A stretch of DNA of 64,000 nt. Source: Rosa chinensis (Eukaryota; Streptophyta; Magnoliopsida; Rosales; Rosaceae). The notes under the pieces are model-generated. The model was not told the DNA's origin. It did not search any database and worked only from the letters and a program-made list of their open reading frames with translations. Positions within the stretch are counted from its first letter, which is position 1, and each line of letters opens with the position of its first letter. Of this stretch, positions 11,680 to 23,200 are shown in pieces. The DNA is taken from positions 14,880,501 through 14,944,500 of the forward strand of contig NC_037091.1 in the NCBI RefSeq assembly GCF_002994745.2, in the 5' to 3' direction. Both the position numbers and the translations under genes were made by a program.

Positions 11680-13482
11680 TGATTACAAACATTTTTATGC
11701 GTGTAATTATATCTAAAACACTAGAAATAAGTTAATCCCCATGTTTAACAATTTTTATTTATTTTGTAGAAAATAAGCGGAGTTGCTGAAACGAGAGAAA
11801 ATTGTGTGAAATTGGAGCAAATTGGAGTTTCTGACAAAAGGACGAAATAGTCAGTGCGGGTCAACCGTGGTCAACACCATTAAGGGAGCGGAATCCAATT
11901 GGCTCTGATAGTATACACGGAAGTGTATTGAGAAGAGAGAAGAAAGAAAAAAAAAAAGAAGAAGAAGAAGAGAGAAAGAAAGGAAAGAAGAAAAAAAATC
12001 TGAATAGTGCTGACGTCATGATGATGTCAGCAATGATGACATCATCAGCCTTCATCTTTTACTCTCCCATTGTGCTGCCTCTTTTTTTTTTCCATTTGTT
12101 TTCTTTTTCTTTTTCCTCTCTTCCTGTCAATTTTGGACACATGTCCCTTATCTCTCTTCTTTTCTCTCACGACCACACACACCCATGAATTCCATTCTCT
12201 CTCACATCCCATCAAACCCTCTCTCTCACCTCAACCCTAATTCCACCAAACACAGCACCTCACCAAAATTTCTCTTTCTCAACTTTTCTTCTCCTCACCG
12301 AGAACACCGCCACCAACCCATTTTTCTACATTTTCTTCACTACTCCACAAAAAAGCTTTATCAATTCCACAAATTTTAGAGAGGAAGCCCAAGCATCAAG
12401 AACTTCATCACAATTAAATTTGGGTAAAAGTGGCGAGCCTTAAATCAAGGCTAGCTATAATTGCTCTATAGCAATTTGTGGCTTGTCCTTGTTATTCCTT
12501 ACTTCTCTTCACTTTTTCCTCTTTAAATTATGTATTTTGATGTTAGTTTGGTGATGGGTAGTAAGTAGTTTTATTTTTAGGGGCTAGGGTTGTGTGCCCT
12601 AGTCCAAATCTTATGTAAAAAATGTTTATTTTAATGTAATGATGCAATTTTTATATGAAGGATGCTTATATCTATTTTTGTTGGGTTAAAATGCATATCT
12701 AAGAGACTAGTCAACTCTAGGGTGTGTATTTTGAGCATGTCTAGGATGGAGTTAGAGACTTGACCCTCTCTAATTCCTAAGCTAGAAACCTTCAATTTCG
12801 TATTCGAGGGGTTATAAGCATGGTGATTTACACTCGTTGCGTGAATGCGCGGGCGGGTCGCTTAGTAGTCTAATTCCTCTATCTTTAGGCCTCTTGATGT
12901 GAATTAGAGACCCTTGAACCAACTCTAATTCATGCCAAGTGAGTTCCTACGACCCTTGAACCGGAGTAGGAATATCATGAAAGGGAATTTCGGTCCTTGA
13001 GCCTTGAACCTCCTTGGATACAACTACCGCCAAAGTAGGAAATTTGCATCTACATATTAGATTAGCTTCCGACACATAGGATTTGGGTGACGGAACCTCC
13101 TTAGCACCCGACATTCTCATTCATATCTTGTTTACATTTTTATTAATTAATTTCTTTGTATTTTATTACTTTTTGTTAAGTTCAAATCAACTCCCAAATA
13201 TTGAATCCATCGACTCATTTGTGTATACCTATCTTGTGGCTACAAGTTAGTGGCTTTGAATAGGCTTGGTGTGAGCTAAGCCGAGCATTGCCAAGGCTTG
13301 GTGCCTTGATTGTTTATAGTTTTTATTTTACTTTATATATTTCTTGTGTGCTTTTTGTATCCTACCGCCAATTATCTCGATTAGATCCAACACCTAATCC
13401 CCGAGGTACGATAAACTAAGGTCCAAATACTTCCCTTACTTGACACGATTCGTACGCTTGTGAGAGTATATGATTCAAGTCA
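11680..13482. mobile_element. 1.8-kb LTR-type insertion in F-box copy A
   Basis: The insert begins TGATTACAAAC and ends GATTCAAGTCA (TG..CA) and is flanked by the 5-bp duplication TGCAT (11675-11679 and 13483-13487). Copy B has the uninterrupted site GGTGTGCATGATGAGCATAG near 49180. It is non-coding, with a purine-rich tract (11935-12000) and a GATGATGTCA/TGATGACATCATC hairpin near 12020. A solo LTR of a large-LTR retrotransposon explains this best. Confidence 0.8.
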
Positions 13483-14631
13483 TGCATGATGAGCATAGCT
13501 TTCTTTCTAGTATCCAGGAATTCCATATTTCATTTCCTACTAGTGTAAAGACTCCAGCCGAATCACTTAAAATTATAGGCCATTGTAATGGGATCATTTT
13601 AGAACTCAAGCCGTTTCTGGTGAGGTGATTTTATGCAACCCAGCAATTCATGAATAAAAGCCTCTAGCTTCCCCCTTCTCCATACCTTCCAGATTCTGAT
13701 TGGCCCTTTCTAACCACATTCTAGTTCATAGATGGTTTGGGATTTGGATAGGATCTGAACTTTAACGAATATAAAGTTGTTAACATTGGATTTTCTGCTC
13801 CAGAATTATCTACGCCTGATGGATTTAACATTTATAATCCTTCCAAAGCAGCTGTCTACACCCTTGGTATTGATACTTAAGAGAGATCAAGATTGATTCA
13901 TTAGAAACAGAAACTACTATTCTTTGGCCTGAACAATTCCAGATGCACTTCAAGGATAAGTGTTTTTGGCAGGGACATGAGCAACATAAGGAATTGGATG
14001 TGCTTGATGACGACGAGGAGCAATTCATTAGGGAAGTTATCATTATGTTTGATACTGGGGATGAGCTATTTCATAATATAATGTTACTGGATGAATTTGA
14101 TTATCCATCAAAAAATTATTTTGTTGTGAACCATTTAATGTGGAAGGACTCCGTTGCTCCTTTGGGAAGACAAATCTGTCAACTATCATCATATGGAATA
14201 TGGGTGATAGATGAATTTGGTGGTTCTAACGGTAATGCTTGGACAAAACACATAACTTTTGACCTCCCTATGGAACCGTTGATATTTTGGAAGAGCAACG
14301 AGGTTCCTTGGAATGATCCTTATGACACTGATTATAGCGGACTTATATTCTCTTATAATATTGATACCAAAACGCTTAAAAATCTTCCCATTCGAAGCGA
14401 GCGGACTAACTCTACTGCTGTTGTGTATTTGAGCAGCATAGTTTCAGTGTTGGGAGCCAACAAACCCAAGAGCAAAGATAATTCTACACCCAATGTATAA
14501 GTTCTCACTGTTCTCTTTTCTATCCTGATGCTTGATCAAATATGAGTCAATATGGATGTTGATATTATATTTACTTTTATGGTTCAAAAATGTAGAATTG
14601 TTGCAAATTATATTTTCATGCTCTTTTACAG

Positions 14632-14980
14632 GCCGGATTTCTGTATTCAAGTACTCTTCTCCACCAGTCAGTCATTGTCTGGTTAACAAGAAAACATACG
14701 CATATTCAATGTGGGTCATCCCATGAGATGATGTGTCTCTCAGGATTAACAAAGTGATGGAAGGATTGCGGACTAAATTCCGCTGGCCATAGATTGATCC
14801 CCATATTGCCGTTGTGGGGTCCATTCGTATGGAGCATAAGGCATGCTAAACAAGTTCAGATTTCTACCTTATGTTGTTATTTCTTCGTACAAAGCTAAAG
14901 TTGATGAGGTTGTTACTAGGAGTTCCTATTTCCAATGTGTTTCCCTCCTCATTAATTCATCTTTTGAGGTGTCACCCAAG
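14632..14980 (+). pseudogene. CPDase first exon, copy A (dead)
   Basis: It aligns with the CPDase exon at 50326-50676. Differences kill it: one base is missing just after the acceptor, the CPDase start ATG is CTG, and a TCA serine codon has become TGA (near 14724). The PHIAVVGS stretch of the first catalytic motif is still readable near 14803. The remaining exons are absent because a LINE is inserted in the following intron. Confidence 0.8.
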
Positions 14981-14997
14981 GTACTGTATTGTTATCA

Positions 14998-16334
14998 TTT
15001 TTTTTTTTTAGAAAGGGGTTTGGAACCCAACCTAGCTAGGAGGCTCAGCCCCACGCCCGGTTCCATTTATTGAAATAATATTTTGCAATGGTAGGGACAT
15101 AAAACCTAAACCCCGTGTTATATTAAAACAATGACAATAATTTTCGTAGAGTACATCCTGAATATTAGTAGGAGTCTCATCTAACCAATCAACACTAGTA
15201 AGGTGAGCGAGTCTATATGCAACACCATTTGCTTCACAGTAGATATACCGACTGATTGAAAAGCAGATAGGTAATCTTTACAATCATCCAAAATCTAACT
15301 TACCTTCGAGTAATTCACCTCCTTGCTATTGAAAGCAGCAATTAGAATGGCAGAGTCGCTTTCAATTCAATTTCCGTCTAACCTTGGTGTATACCAAGAA
15401 GAAGACCAGCTCTACACGCCTTCGCTTCCATATTAATAGCTGAGTGTGCATGCAGAAAAGGCCTTGCAATTGCTGCAATACCCATGCCCAATTCATCTCT
15501 GACCACCACTCCAATACCACCACTTCCATAGTTAACTCTGAAAGCCCCATCAACATTAATTTTCAGTCTTCCTGAAGGAGGATATTCCCATGTAGTCAAA
15601 CACCTTTTCTCTTTCCTTGAAGCTTTTGGATGGTATAGCTGAAAGTCCTCCAATTGTTGTCTACACCACTGAATCATAGCATGGGTTGAAAATTACCACC
15701 CTTCCAGGACTAAGTTATTCCTCTCACACCAAATCAACCATAGGCCCATAATAAAAAAAAGTCACAATGCTCAGAACACAATATATCCATCATATCAAAG
15801 ACCCAGGCCTTCACATTAGCAGCAACATGATTCTTAGGCTTCAACTTTAATGGACAGAAATTCCAAAACATTGGAGTGCCATGCAATCTTTAAATAAGTG
15901 CTTCTCGGTCTCCACCGAATTGCAGCAGAAAACACAAGTAATATCATGCAAAAGAATTTTATGTGAAAAAATTGCAGACATGGTGGGTAGTGCTCCATTC
16001 AACAAGCGCCATGTGAAGACTTTGACTTTTGGTGGCACATTAGTTGGCCACAATTTGTTCCAGTAGCTCCTTAATTGACTGCCAGCAATTAAAGTAGAGA
16101 TTGAAGCCCATGCATGACTTTTCAAAGAGTTAACCATTACATGATGCCTTACGTTGTACACACCCTTGCCATCATAATGCCATACCATTCTGTCTTCTGC
16201 CGGTCTAATACTCAAGGGAATAGCTGCTATCTTATTGACCTCTATCTCCATAAAAAACTCACTCAAAACATCAACTACCCACTCCTTATTGTTGGCATCT
16301 ATGACATCTGCTACTACCCAATTTTCAGTGGAGT
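14998..16334 (-). mobile_element. 5'-truncated LINE (non-LTR retrotransposon) fragment
   Basis: The left end is a T-run (14998-15009), the poly-A tail of a minus-strand element. Reading leftwards from 16266, the frame 15847-16266 has a zf-RVT domain (NVPPKVKVFTWRLLNGALPT, then HKILLHDITCVFCCNSVETE with the Cys/His cluster). The frame 15378-15677 has the LINE RNase H (GRLKINVDGAFRVNYGSGGI with the first Asp, then a Glu in NMEAKACRAG). RT and endonuclease are missing, so it is 5'-truncated. It sits in the first CPDase intron of copy A. Confidence 0.85.
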
Positions 16335-16790
16335 AAAAACTCTAAATAGTACTTGAACTATTGCGAAAGGTATTTTTTGGTACTTACGAATTTTTTTTAC
16401 CCCAAATGGTACATGAAGTATTGTGCCATTACCAAATATAGTATCCATGTTAACTTTGCTGTTAAAGTCGCCTACATGGCATGCATTTTTTTTCTTGATA
16501 AAAACTCCAAATGATACCCGAACTATTGCAAAATGTATTTTTTGGTACCTATATATATATATATAGATATATATATATTTACCCCAAATGGTATCTCAAG
16601 TATGTATTTAGAATTTTATCTTAAATTTGTAATCAATATGTATTCGAGGTACCATTTGATGTAAAAAGATTATAGATACCAAAAATACATTTTGCAATAG
16701 TTTGGTACCATTTGAAGTTTTTATTAAAAAAAAACATGCCGCATAGGCAACTTTAACGAAAAAGTTAATGTAGGTACCAAGCAATCAATC
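16335..16790. repeat. Foldback/MITE-like repeat, three arms
   Basis: A stretch like TAAAAACTCCAAATGATACC followed by CGAACTATTGCAAAATGTA occurs at 16338 and 16498 in plus orientation and inverted at 16675-16725. Outside this, 16440-16497 is matched inverted by 16727-16783 (TTAACTTT, GTTAAAGT, CCTACATGGCATG). The inner loop has (TA)n near 16550-16580. It looks like a foldback element plus an extra partial copy. Confidence 0.6.
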
Positions 16791-17870
16791 CATCATGCAT
16801 ATTCAAGCACAGACAAAGTTGTTTCGATTCCAAGAAACCACAGAACAATCAAGAAATTGTAAGTTTCATCCGGTCACCATCTACTCTAGCGTAATGCACG
16901 TCGGGAATGCAACTAGGGTTCTTGAGCACAATCTATAACTTAATAATCATGCTATGAATCGAAATTAATTTCACAGAAAAACCTGTTTTTGCTTTTTCCC
17001 CAATTTTTTGCTAAAAATCTCAGCGGAAGCATGAATTCGATATCCAGATGCAACAATCAATTCTATCGGCTTCTTGATTCACAGCAATTGGGGTTTAGAA
17101 TCCCTTCTTGAGATAAAAACATCTCACGTGTTTCTGAATCTAGTCCCAGACCTTCGTCTTGATCAAAACTAACCGTTGTGATACAACGATCACCTGTTCT
17201 TGAGGTTTTGGTCGGGTTTGGGCCTGGATCCTCCGCATGTTGTGACTGGGCCTAGACGTAAAGCAAAAGTTTTTTTTTTTTTTTTTTTGCCAAAACCTTA
17301 AAATGATTTTCATGTCAAGCAAAACTAAAATCATATTTGTGAGCCTATGCTCTGATACCAATTGTAAAACCATACAACCATGCTCACAATCATATGCATA
17401 TAAACTCGACAACAACCACACAAGGATCAAGGCTTACCTTCAGCGCGCAATTACTAGCATGGATTCCATCTTCTGCAGCTACAAACTCTGATCACTAGAA
17501 TGTGGCCTAGCTCTTCTGTTGCTTACCAGCTTTGCTTCTCAATGGACAGAACTTATGCAAAATGTCGTGGTGGCAACAGAGACCAATTCATCTGTTTATA
17601 TAGGTGACTTAAACCTCAAGAAGCTTAATTTCCATCAAAGTAGTTCGATCATATCGGATTAGGTCTCCTAGTTAGATTCTTAATGTAACACTTCATTGTA
17701 GTCTTTCTTGCAGACTAAGAATTGAACTACTAATCTTAATGAATTGATACACTCTTCCATTAAGTTACAAGTATTGGTTTATAGTTTGTGTCCGTGTTAA
17801 ACTAGTTTTGACATTAAGCTAAAAAAAAAAAACTAATTATCAATTTACTTTATGTTAATGTGTGACAAGT
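16791..17870 (-). other. Non-coding stretch with an LTR-retrotransposon primer site
   Basis: On the minus strand TTGGTATCAGAGC (about 17350-17362) matches the initiator-tRNA(Met) primer binding site used by many plant LTR elements, and the preceding text ends ...GGTTTTACA, an LTR-like end. An LTR would lie to its right (from 17364) and the element body to its left, but no coding domain is visible. A T-run lies at 17268-17288. Probably a fragment of a small or deleted element. Confidence 0.35.
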
Positions 17871-17997
17871 TCATAATGATTCTAACAATGCATGCATATG
17901 GAAATGACGTGTGAACAGAAAAAAGAAGGCGAGTTTCAGTTCGACATAGTAGATCAATTGGATCAATTGAAACCACAGTAGCTAGTGTTTCAGGGAT

Positions 17998-18008
17998 CTA
18001 TATATAGA
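17998..18008 (+). promoter_or_regulatory. Probable TATA box of the T2 RNase gene
   Basis: CTATATATAGA lies about 90 bases upstream of the RNase start codon, a normal plant distance for TATA box plus leader. No other promoter element is recognisable by eye. Confidence 0.5.
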
Positions 18009-18091
18009 GTTTCATGTTTGGTGACATGAACCATTCGAATTATTTCTAGCTACAATATTATTCAAAAGAGTGATCATCATATGCAGAAAAA

Positions 18092-18906
18092 ATGAGAACA
18101 CCAGCAGTCTGTCTTATTTTCTTGCTCTCTGTTGGTCTGTTCAAGGGTTCCCATGCAGAGCCATTCGAATACCTACAGTTTGTCTTGCAATACGCTAGAG
18201 GTTCCTGTGTTAACGTCAAGAAATGCATTCCACCGGCGAGATTGCCGGCCAAATTCACGGTTCATGGAATTTGGCCCACGAATATTTCCAAGCAGGAGGT
18301 GATCGAGTGTACAGCTGCCGTGAAACTACACTCGTTCGACGGAAACCTGGTATATATTATTTTTACTGAACATCTTTCTGGTTAGTGCATGTTTAACTCA
18401 TGCTTAGTTCTGTAACCAAGTTACTCGGCTTGTTTTGTTTTTCAGATAACACCGTCGCTGAAAACCGATCTTCTCCAATCTTGGCCCAGCGTCCGGAGAG
18501 ATAAAGATAATATGACTTTTTGGGAACACGAATATAATAAGCATGGGTCCTGTACTGCACCAGCTATCACTCAGACAGCGTATTTTGAGAGAGCTCACAA
18601 GTTCTGGAAGGAGTATGATCTCTATTCTGTTTTGGAACAAAAAAAATCAAGCCGGGGCAGTCTCGATGGTATTCACTGGCTGATTTTCAAGCAGCCGTCC
18701 AGTCCAAGATTAGTACCGATTATATACCTCTCATCCTGTGCAAGGAGGAAGCATTAACTCGTGGGAGCGGCACAACTGAATTAATTCTGAGGGAAATAGT
18801 TATCTGTTTCGATCACCAGGGGACAGATCTGGTCAATTGTACCCGGTCCACGGATTGCAAGATGATGAAGAACACAACTGCAACCAATAACATATACTAC
18901 GTTTAG
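18092..18906 (+). CDS. S-RNase-like T2 ribonuclease, one-base frameshift in exon 2
   Basis: RNase T2 enzymes are secreted endoribonucleases; the S-RNase branch is the style determinant of self-incompatibility. Exon 1 is 18092-18349 (86 codons): a hydrophobic signal peptide (residues 1-22, ending near GSHA), then FEYLQFVLQ and the first catalytic block FTVHGIWPTN. The intron 18350-18445 (96 bp, GT..AG) sits in the variable region between the catalytic blocks, as in one-intron S-RNases. Exon 2 from 18446 has WPSVRRD and the second block FWEHEYNKHGSC. An 8-A run at 18639-18646 then shifts frame, and the protein ends at TAA 18755-18757. The shifted frame continues open with family-typical sequence (YSLADFQAAVQSKI, LILCKEEAL, IVICFDHQG) to TAG at 18904-18906, so one base is lost in the run. 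An S-like RNase is the alternative. Confidence 0.8.
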
Positions 18907-19029
18907 CTGATTCTCCTTTCTCCCTCTTTTCATCTCTTTTTCTACATTGTTTCGATGAATTTAGTTGGGTCTAGGGTTTGACGCCCTAGCATTAAAATAA
19001 TGTAATAAACTATACTTTATGAATAAAAA

Positions 19030-20091
19030 TAGGGGGGTGAAATTTGCACACCCAAAATTGCAAATTGCACACCCCTCTTATTTTTTTAATAGTATTTCAT
19101 ATCACATCCTTTTAGACTTCCTAAACTACCCTAAAAAATTCAGAGTTTTCTTTTTCTCTTTGGGTCCTCTCACCCTCCCCCCATTGATTGGAGCAGTTCA
19201 ATTGGGAGTGTTGGCGGCTTGCGTTGTGGTTTTAGTTCTAATGGACATGGCCAGTTATCATCTCAGCCACAAGATGCTCTTCTTCAGCGGCGCCCTCTTT
19301 ATCACTCTCGCCATAGGCGTCCACCTCACCCTTTACTTCCCTTCCGTCACCAGCTTCGTCAGCACCATCTCCTCCGTCGTCGTTTTCCAGAACCGTTGCT
19401 ACTCCTACCTCTCCCACCTCCACGACCTTGTCTGGGACGTCACTCCCTCCCCCGATTCCGATCCCCCCCCCCCCCACCCCCCTCGATTACCACAAGCTTA
19501 GCCTGAAGCTTCCAAAAGCTCGGCCGATTCGACACCGCCAATCTCCTCAACGGATCTTGGGTACTCTTAGGCCAAGCTCGTTACTCACTCTGGTTCTCGA
19601 TTCGGAGTGGATGGACACGGTTAGGGGTAAGCTGTTCAAGCGCCACAGTGATTATCAGATTGTGGTTGATGAGATTGGAATGGGGTTAGACTTCTTCTGG
19701 GCAGGTTAGACTTCTTCTGTTCAAGCCTTATGCTCTCAATTTGACTTCTCTGGTTGCGGGTTTCAATCAAAATCGAAACTACCCAGATGTCTTGGTCATG
19801 GGTTCTGGTTTGTGGCATATGCTTCATTTCACTAATGCATCCGATTACGGTGCTTCTTTGCAATCACTGAGGACTCATGCTGCTTCTTTGGTCTCCTCGT
19901 CTGAGTAGCATGAAGAAGCAGTAACAGGGTCTGTGCTGGCCACAGAGAGAGAGGACCCAAAAAGGAAATAAAGAAAACTCTTACTTTTTTAGGGTAGTTT
20001 TGGAAGTCTAAAAGGATGTGATATGAAATACTATTAAAAAAATAAGAGGGTGTGCAATTTGCAATTTTGGGTGTGCAAATTTCACCCCCCT
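19030..20091. mobile_element. Mutator-like element (Pack-MULE type) carrying a host gene fragment
   Basis: About 100-bp terminal inverted repeats start at 19030 (TAGGGGGGTGAAATTTGCAC) and end at 20091. The arms stay nearly identical through CACATCCTTTTAGACTTCC. Length is 1062 bp, with no transposase. The interior carries captured gene sequence. A 9-bp target duplication was looked for but not clear, because the flanks are A-rich. Confidence 0.8.
19150..19907 (+). pseudogene. Captured fragment of a plant membrane-anchored protein gene
   Basis: Reading in plus orientation, two hydrophobic segments appear (LGVLAACVVVLVLMDMASY and FFSGALFITLAIGVHLTLYF), then SYLSHLHDLVWDV, then after shifts FKRHSDYQIVVDEIGMGLDF, and near 19790-19910 a frame with YPDVLVMGSGLWHMLHFTN. 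The order and the GSGLWHML stretch suggest a type II membrane protein with an SGNH/PC-esterase-like lumenal domain, but the usual GDSQ block is damaged. The reading frame is broken at least twice and stops at 19905-19907. It is enclosed by the Mutator inverted repeats, so transduplication is likely. The exact family is uncertain. Confidence 0.55.
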
Positions 20092-20299
20092 AAAAATACA
20101 ATCTTACGTTAGGTACTTGTTTATCTTTATGTCTAATAACTTAAATGGATGATTCGATATATCCACCAACTTTTTTAAGCATGTGTTTGGATGATTCATT
20201 GGCGGTTCTCGATCTTAATTACTAGCCGTAGCATAAGAATGCGTTCTAGTGCTTCTGCTCATGACCTTAAAATTTTGTGAGGGGTTTTTACACGTGCGC

Positions 20300-23200
20300 C
20301 ACTACAACAAAACTGAGCTATAAACACCATTGTGAATGGTGTGGATTGAAGTAAATGACAACCATGATTGGTGTAATGGCAATTGTCACCATCTTAGACA
20401 CTAATTAAGGAAGGGTTGCCATTGCAGGCGTGACAAAGACTTAAAAAGGCACTATCACTTTTTTGGTGACTTTCAATTTGTGGACCCGATTGCAATGGTG
20501 ACTGCAATATTTCAAATTAAAAAAAAATTAATATACAAACTCAATAATTCTTATCAAAATATCAAATCACTTTCTGTGAAATGAAAATTGGCAGCCTTAA
20601 TTCTAGGCATGATATCTGCAATTTCCTCTTCTTCTCCATGGATGACTACATAAGCAAGAAACATAAACATAGATCACATTTGCAATTCATAGATCATAGA
20701 GTTATGACCGCAAGAGATATTCTCCAAGACTGAAAAAGATCAAGAGAAAGATGTTACCTTCAACTTGCCCAGAGGATCGCCAAGTAGAATATCAGTTCCA
20801 GCATTATAGACCATCAACTCAGGAGCAAAATTTAGAGCAGCAACCCAACATTCATATCAGGTTCTTGAGTCCACATGAAAGTACTTCTAATCAAATAAGT
20901 TACGCAACTACAGTGTGTCTAGAAGAAAAACTATTGCTAAAGATTGTCAGATAGAAAACGGCAGCACATGACTTGTAAGTATATACCCCAAGAGCTTCAT
21001 CTTTCTCAAGTACTCGGTTGTTGTAGTGCCACTCTGTTTAAATTAAAAAAAAAAAAAAACATTACGTTACAGAAAGCCATGGACAAAACAACTACAGTCT
21101 GATATGATGATGGGATAATGAAGGCTCACCGACTCACCGCTACTTTAACCCTCTGATCAATGAATCTCTTTGCTTCATAATCCTAAAGAAGAGACCATTA
21201 AGGAAGAAAAGGCGTTATGATTAGGCCAATAGCATAATTGAAAACCTCAATAAGAAAACACTATAGATTGAGGCTGATCAATCAAAAAGAACAAGTAAAT
21301 ATGTAGTGAAACGGCAATAACAGGAGACAGTAGGGAAAGTTTGCCTTCTCCCTACCACAAAGTCTAAAAAAGCCTGTCCTTACCAATAGCAATCAAACTA
21401 CTTAGCTATTAACAACTTGCATCTCAACACACACCATTGCATTAAGGAATAAAGTCTGCAGTTTCTTAGGGAATACCCATTGCATGATGATGAGGTTTAA
21501 AATTTGCAAATGGATATATTCCAGGGTTGTACATATCTAGGAAATAGACTTGACATGTTATAAAAAAATAGCATTTAAGTACTTGTAAGAGATTAAGATG
21601 TGGTGATCAAGTCAAACAACGTTCTAAGGACAAGAAGGTAAACATACTGTCATTGGCAAAATTTGTTTCATGGCCATTTCCTGGATGGGCATCAAGATTA
21701 ATAATCATCACCCTGCATATATAGATAATGAGGGAAAATTAGCTTTTGTACTAAATTCAAAACTGAACTTATAATGCAGCTATTCATCTGATGTGCAATA
21801 GTTAGTACCTTGAGTATGTTTAACCGCACCTGCACAAAATGTATGCAAAGAGAAATATCGGTATAAGCACAGAATCCACCTCCTTTTCCCCCACAACAAT
21901 GATAAACCCAGTCCTCCCACATTGATGGCCCATCCTCGCTCTTTTGCTAGCTTTGCAGCCAAGATGGTTTCCCCACCTGCAGTATAATACAATCACACTA
22001 AATCCTTGTTCTCTTCTCTTTCCTTTTTAGTAGAAGAAAGCACTAGAAAAAATAAAATAAAAATGCAAGATGGATGACGAATTGCCTGGTTGTGAAATGG
22101 AGGACTGAGAACTTTCTACTGCACAAAGCAATTTGGAAATAGGGCAACAGGAGGTACCTTAATCAAAGCAGACGAAACAAATAGGTCATGATATTCATAA
22201 CGTAATTCGAAACTAACAAATATCATCAGAAACCATTGATCCTTATCCTGAAGCTGTAAGTTATGAGTACGACTAAGAATGTATTGCCATAGTCCATTTG
22301 AAGGCATTTACATTAATTATCATAGCCACATCTACACTTTCCTTTAGACAATTCAAGTATGCTTCTGTATGCAAATGCTCACAGTTACCAATAGTAAGTA
22401 AATCTAGCTTAAAGTTACTAATAAGCATCCACACACAAATCACAAAGCAAAATTCATATGAATATATACCACAAGATCTTCCTTTGCAGCTTCCTTTGGC
22501 TCTACAATGCAATTCTTGTCCACAACATCATCCATGGACAAGAATCTACATTTCCGACCCCATTTAGCCGAATCGAACGGATGCCTATATAGGTATTGAG
22601 GTCAATACCAATTCCATTCAAAAAATTCAATTCAAACAAAAAGAAGAATACATTACGATCACTTACAGCTTCTCAATGCCAAGATGTAAACTTGGCGAAA
22701 TTCTCAGATTCCAAAATGTAAACTTGAAAGCACAGACAAATTTAGATACTGGTTTAACCTTAGAGCTCGGGACGTCAAAGTAGAGCTTGCTAGAGAGAAT
22801 ACGGCTGCGCCTGAGAGATTTGGCATCGTTTAGTTGGGTAGAGCAGCAAACGACATCGTTCCAGAATGGCATGAATATGTTCATACCTCTATTGCCTTCC
22901 TCCACAGCCACCACTCCACCTGCATAAAAATTGGCAAGAGCTTAATAAAAGATAAAGATAGAATAAATTAAAATAGCTTCAGAGTCAATAAAAGAGGAAA
23001 AACATGACAAACTAAAAGTGAACCGGCTCCCCTGATGGAAAACGAAAAAGTAAGAAACTAAAGACCCATACCAATTCTGGCAATTCATAAGAGTTATGAG
23101 AGTCTAAACCAAAAACCCAACAACCTATAAAAAATAGAAACATGCATGGAAATTTCCTATTCACGACCCAGTAGCAATTATCATGTTCTTAGAAAACCCA

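Larger units (their letters stand above)
9081..14980 (+). pseudogene. F-box + CPDase unit, copy A (interrupted pseudogene)
   Basis: This is a paralogue of the unit at 48.5-50.7 kb. Matching begins near 9081 in the 5' flank (GGGTGCACTTTA) and ends near 14990 in the CPDase intron. The F-box start is at 9964 (MTLEFGKTIDEDVVEKIV). Coding sequence resumes at 11436 (LSILPPKSLKQFQCVSKRWY), again at 13488, and the last part is open from 13943 to 14500. Three insertions separate these pieces (a solo LTR in the 5' flank, about 1.4 kb after codon 17, and 1.8 kb after the NGVH codons), and there are further stops at 13.6-13.9 kb. The C-terminal part reads through to KPKSKDNSTPNV and lacks the premature stop of copy B. 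It cannot make a full protein. Confidence 0.85.

Noticed and set aside
11422..11682. Short separate F-box gene of 86 codons
   Set aside because: It is the middle part of F-box copy A; the start ATG at 11422 belongs to the end of an insertion and the end is the junction with another.
19021..20100. 9-bp target duplication of the Mutator-like element
   Set aside because: Flanks are both A-rich and similar, but no offset gives a convincing nine-base match.
22298..22567. 89-codon plus-strand frame
   Set aside because: Antisense shadow of the histone deacetylase exons.
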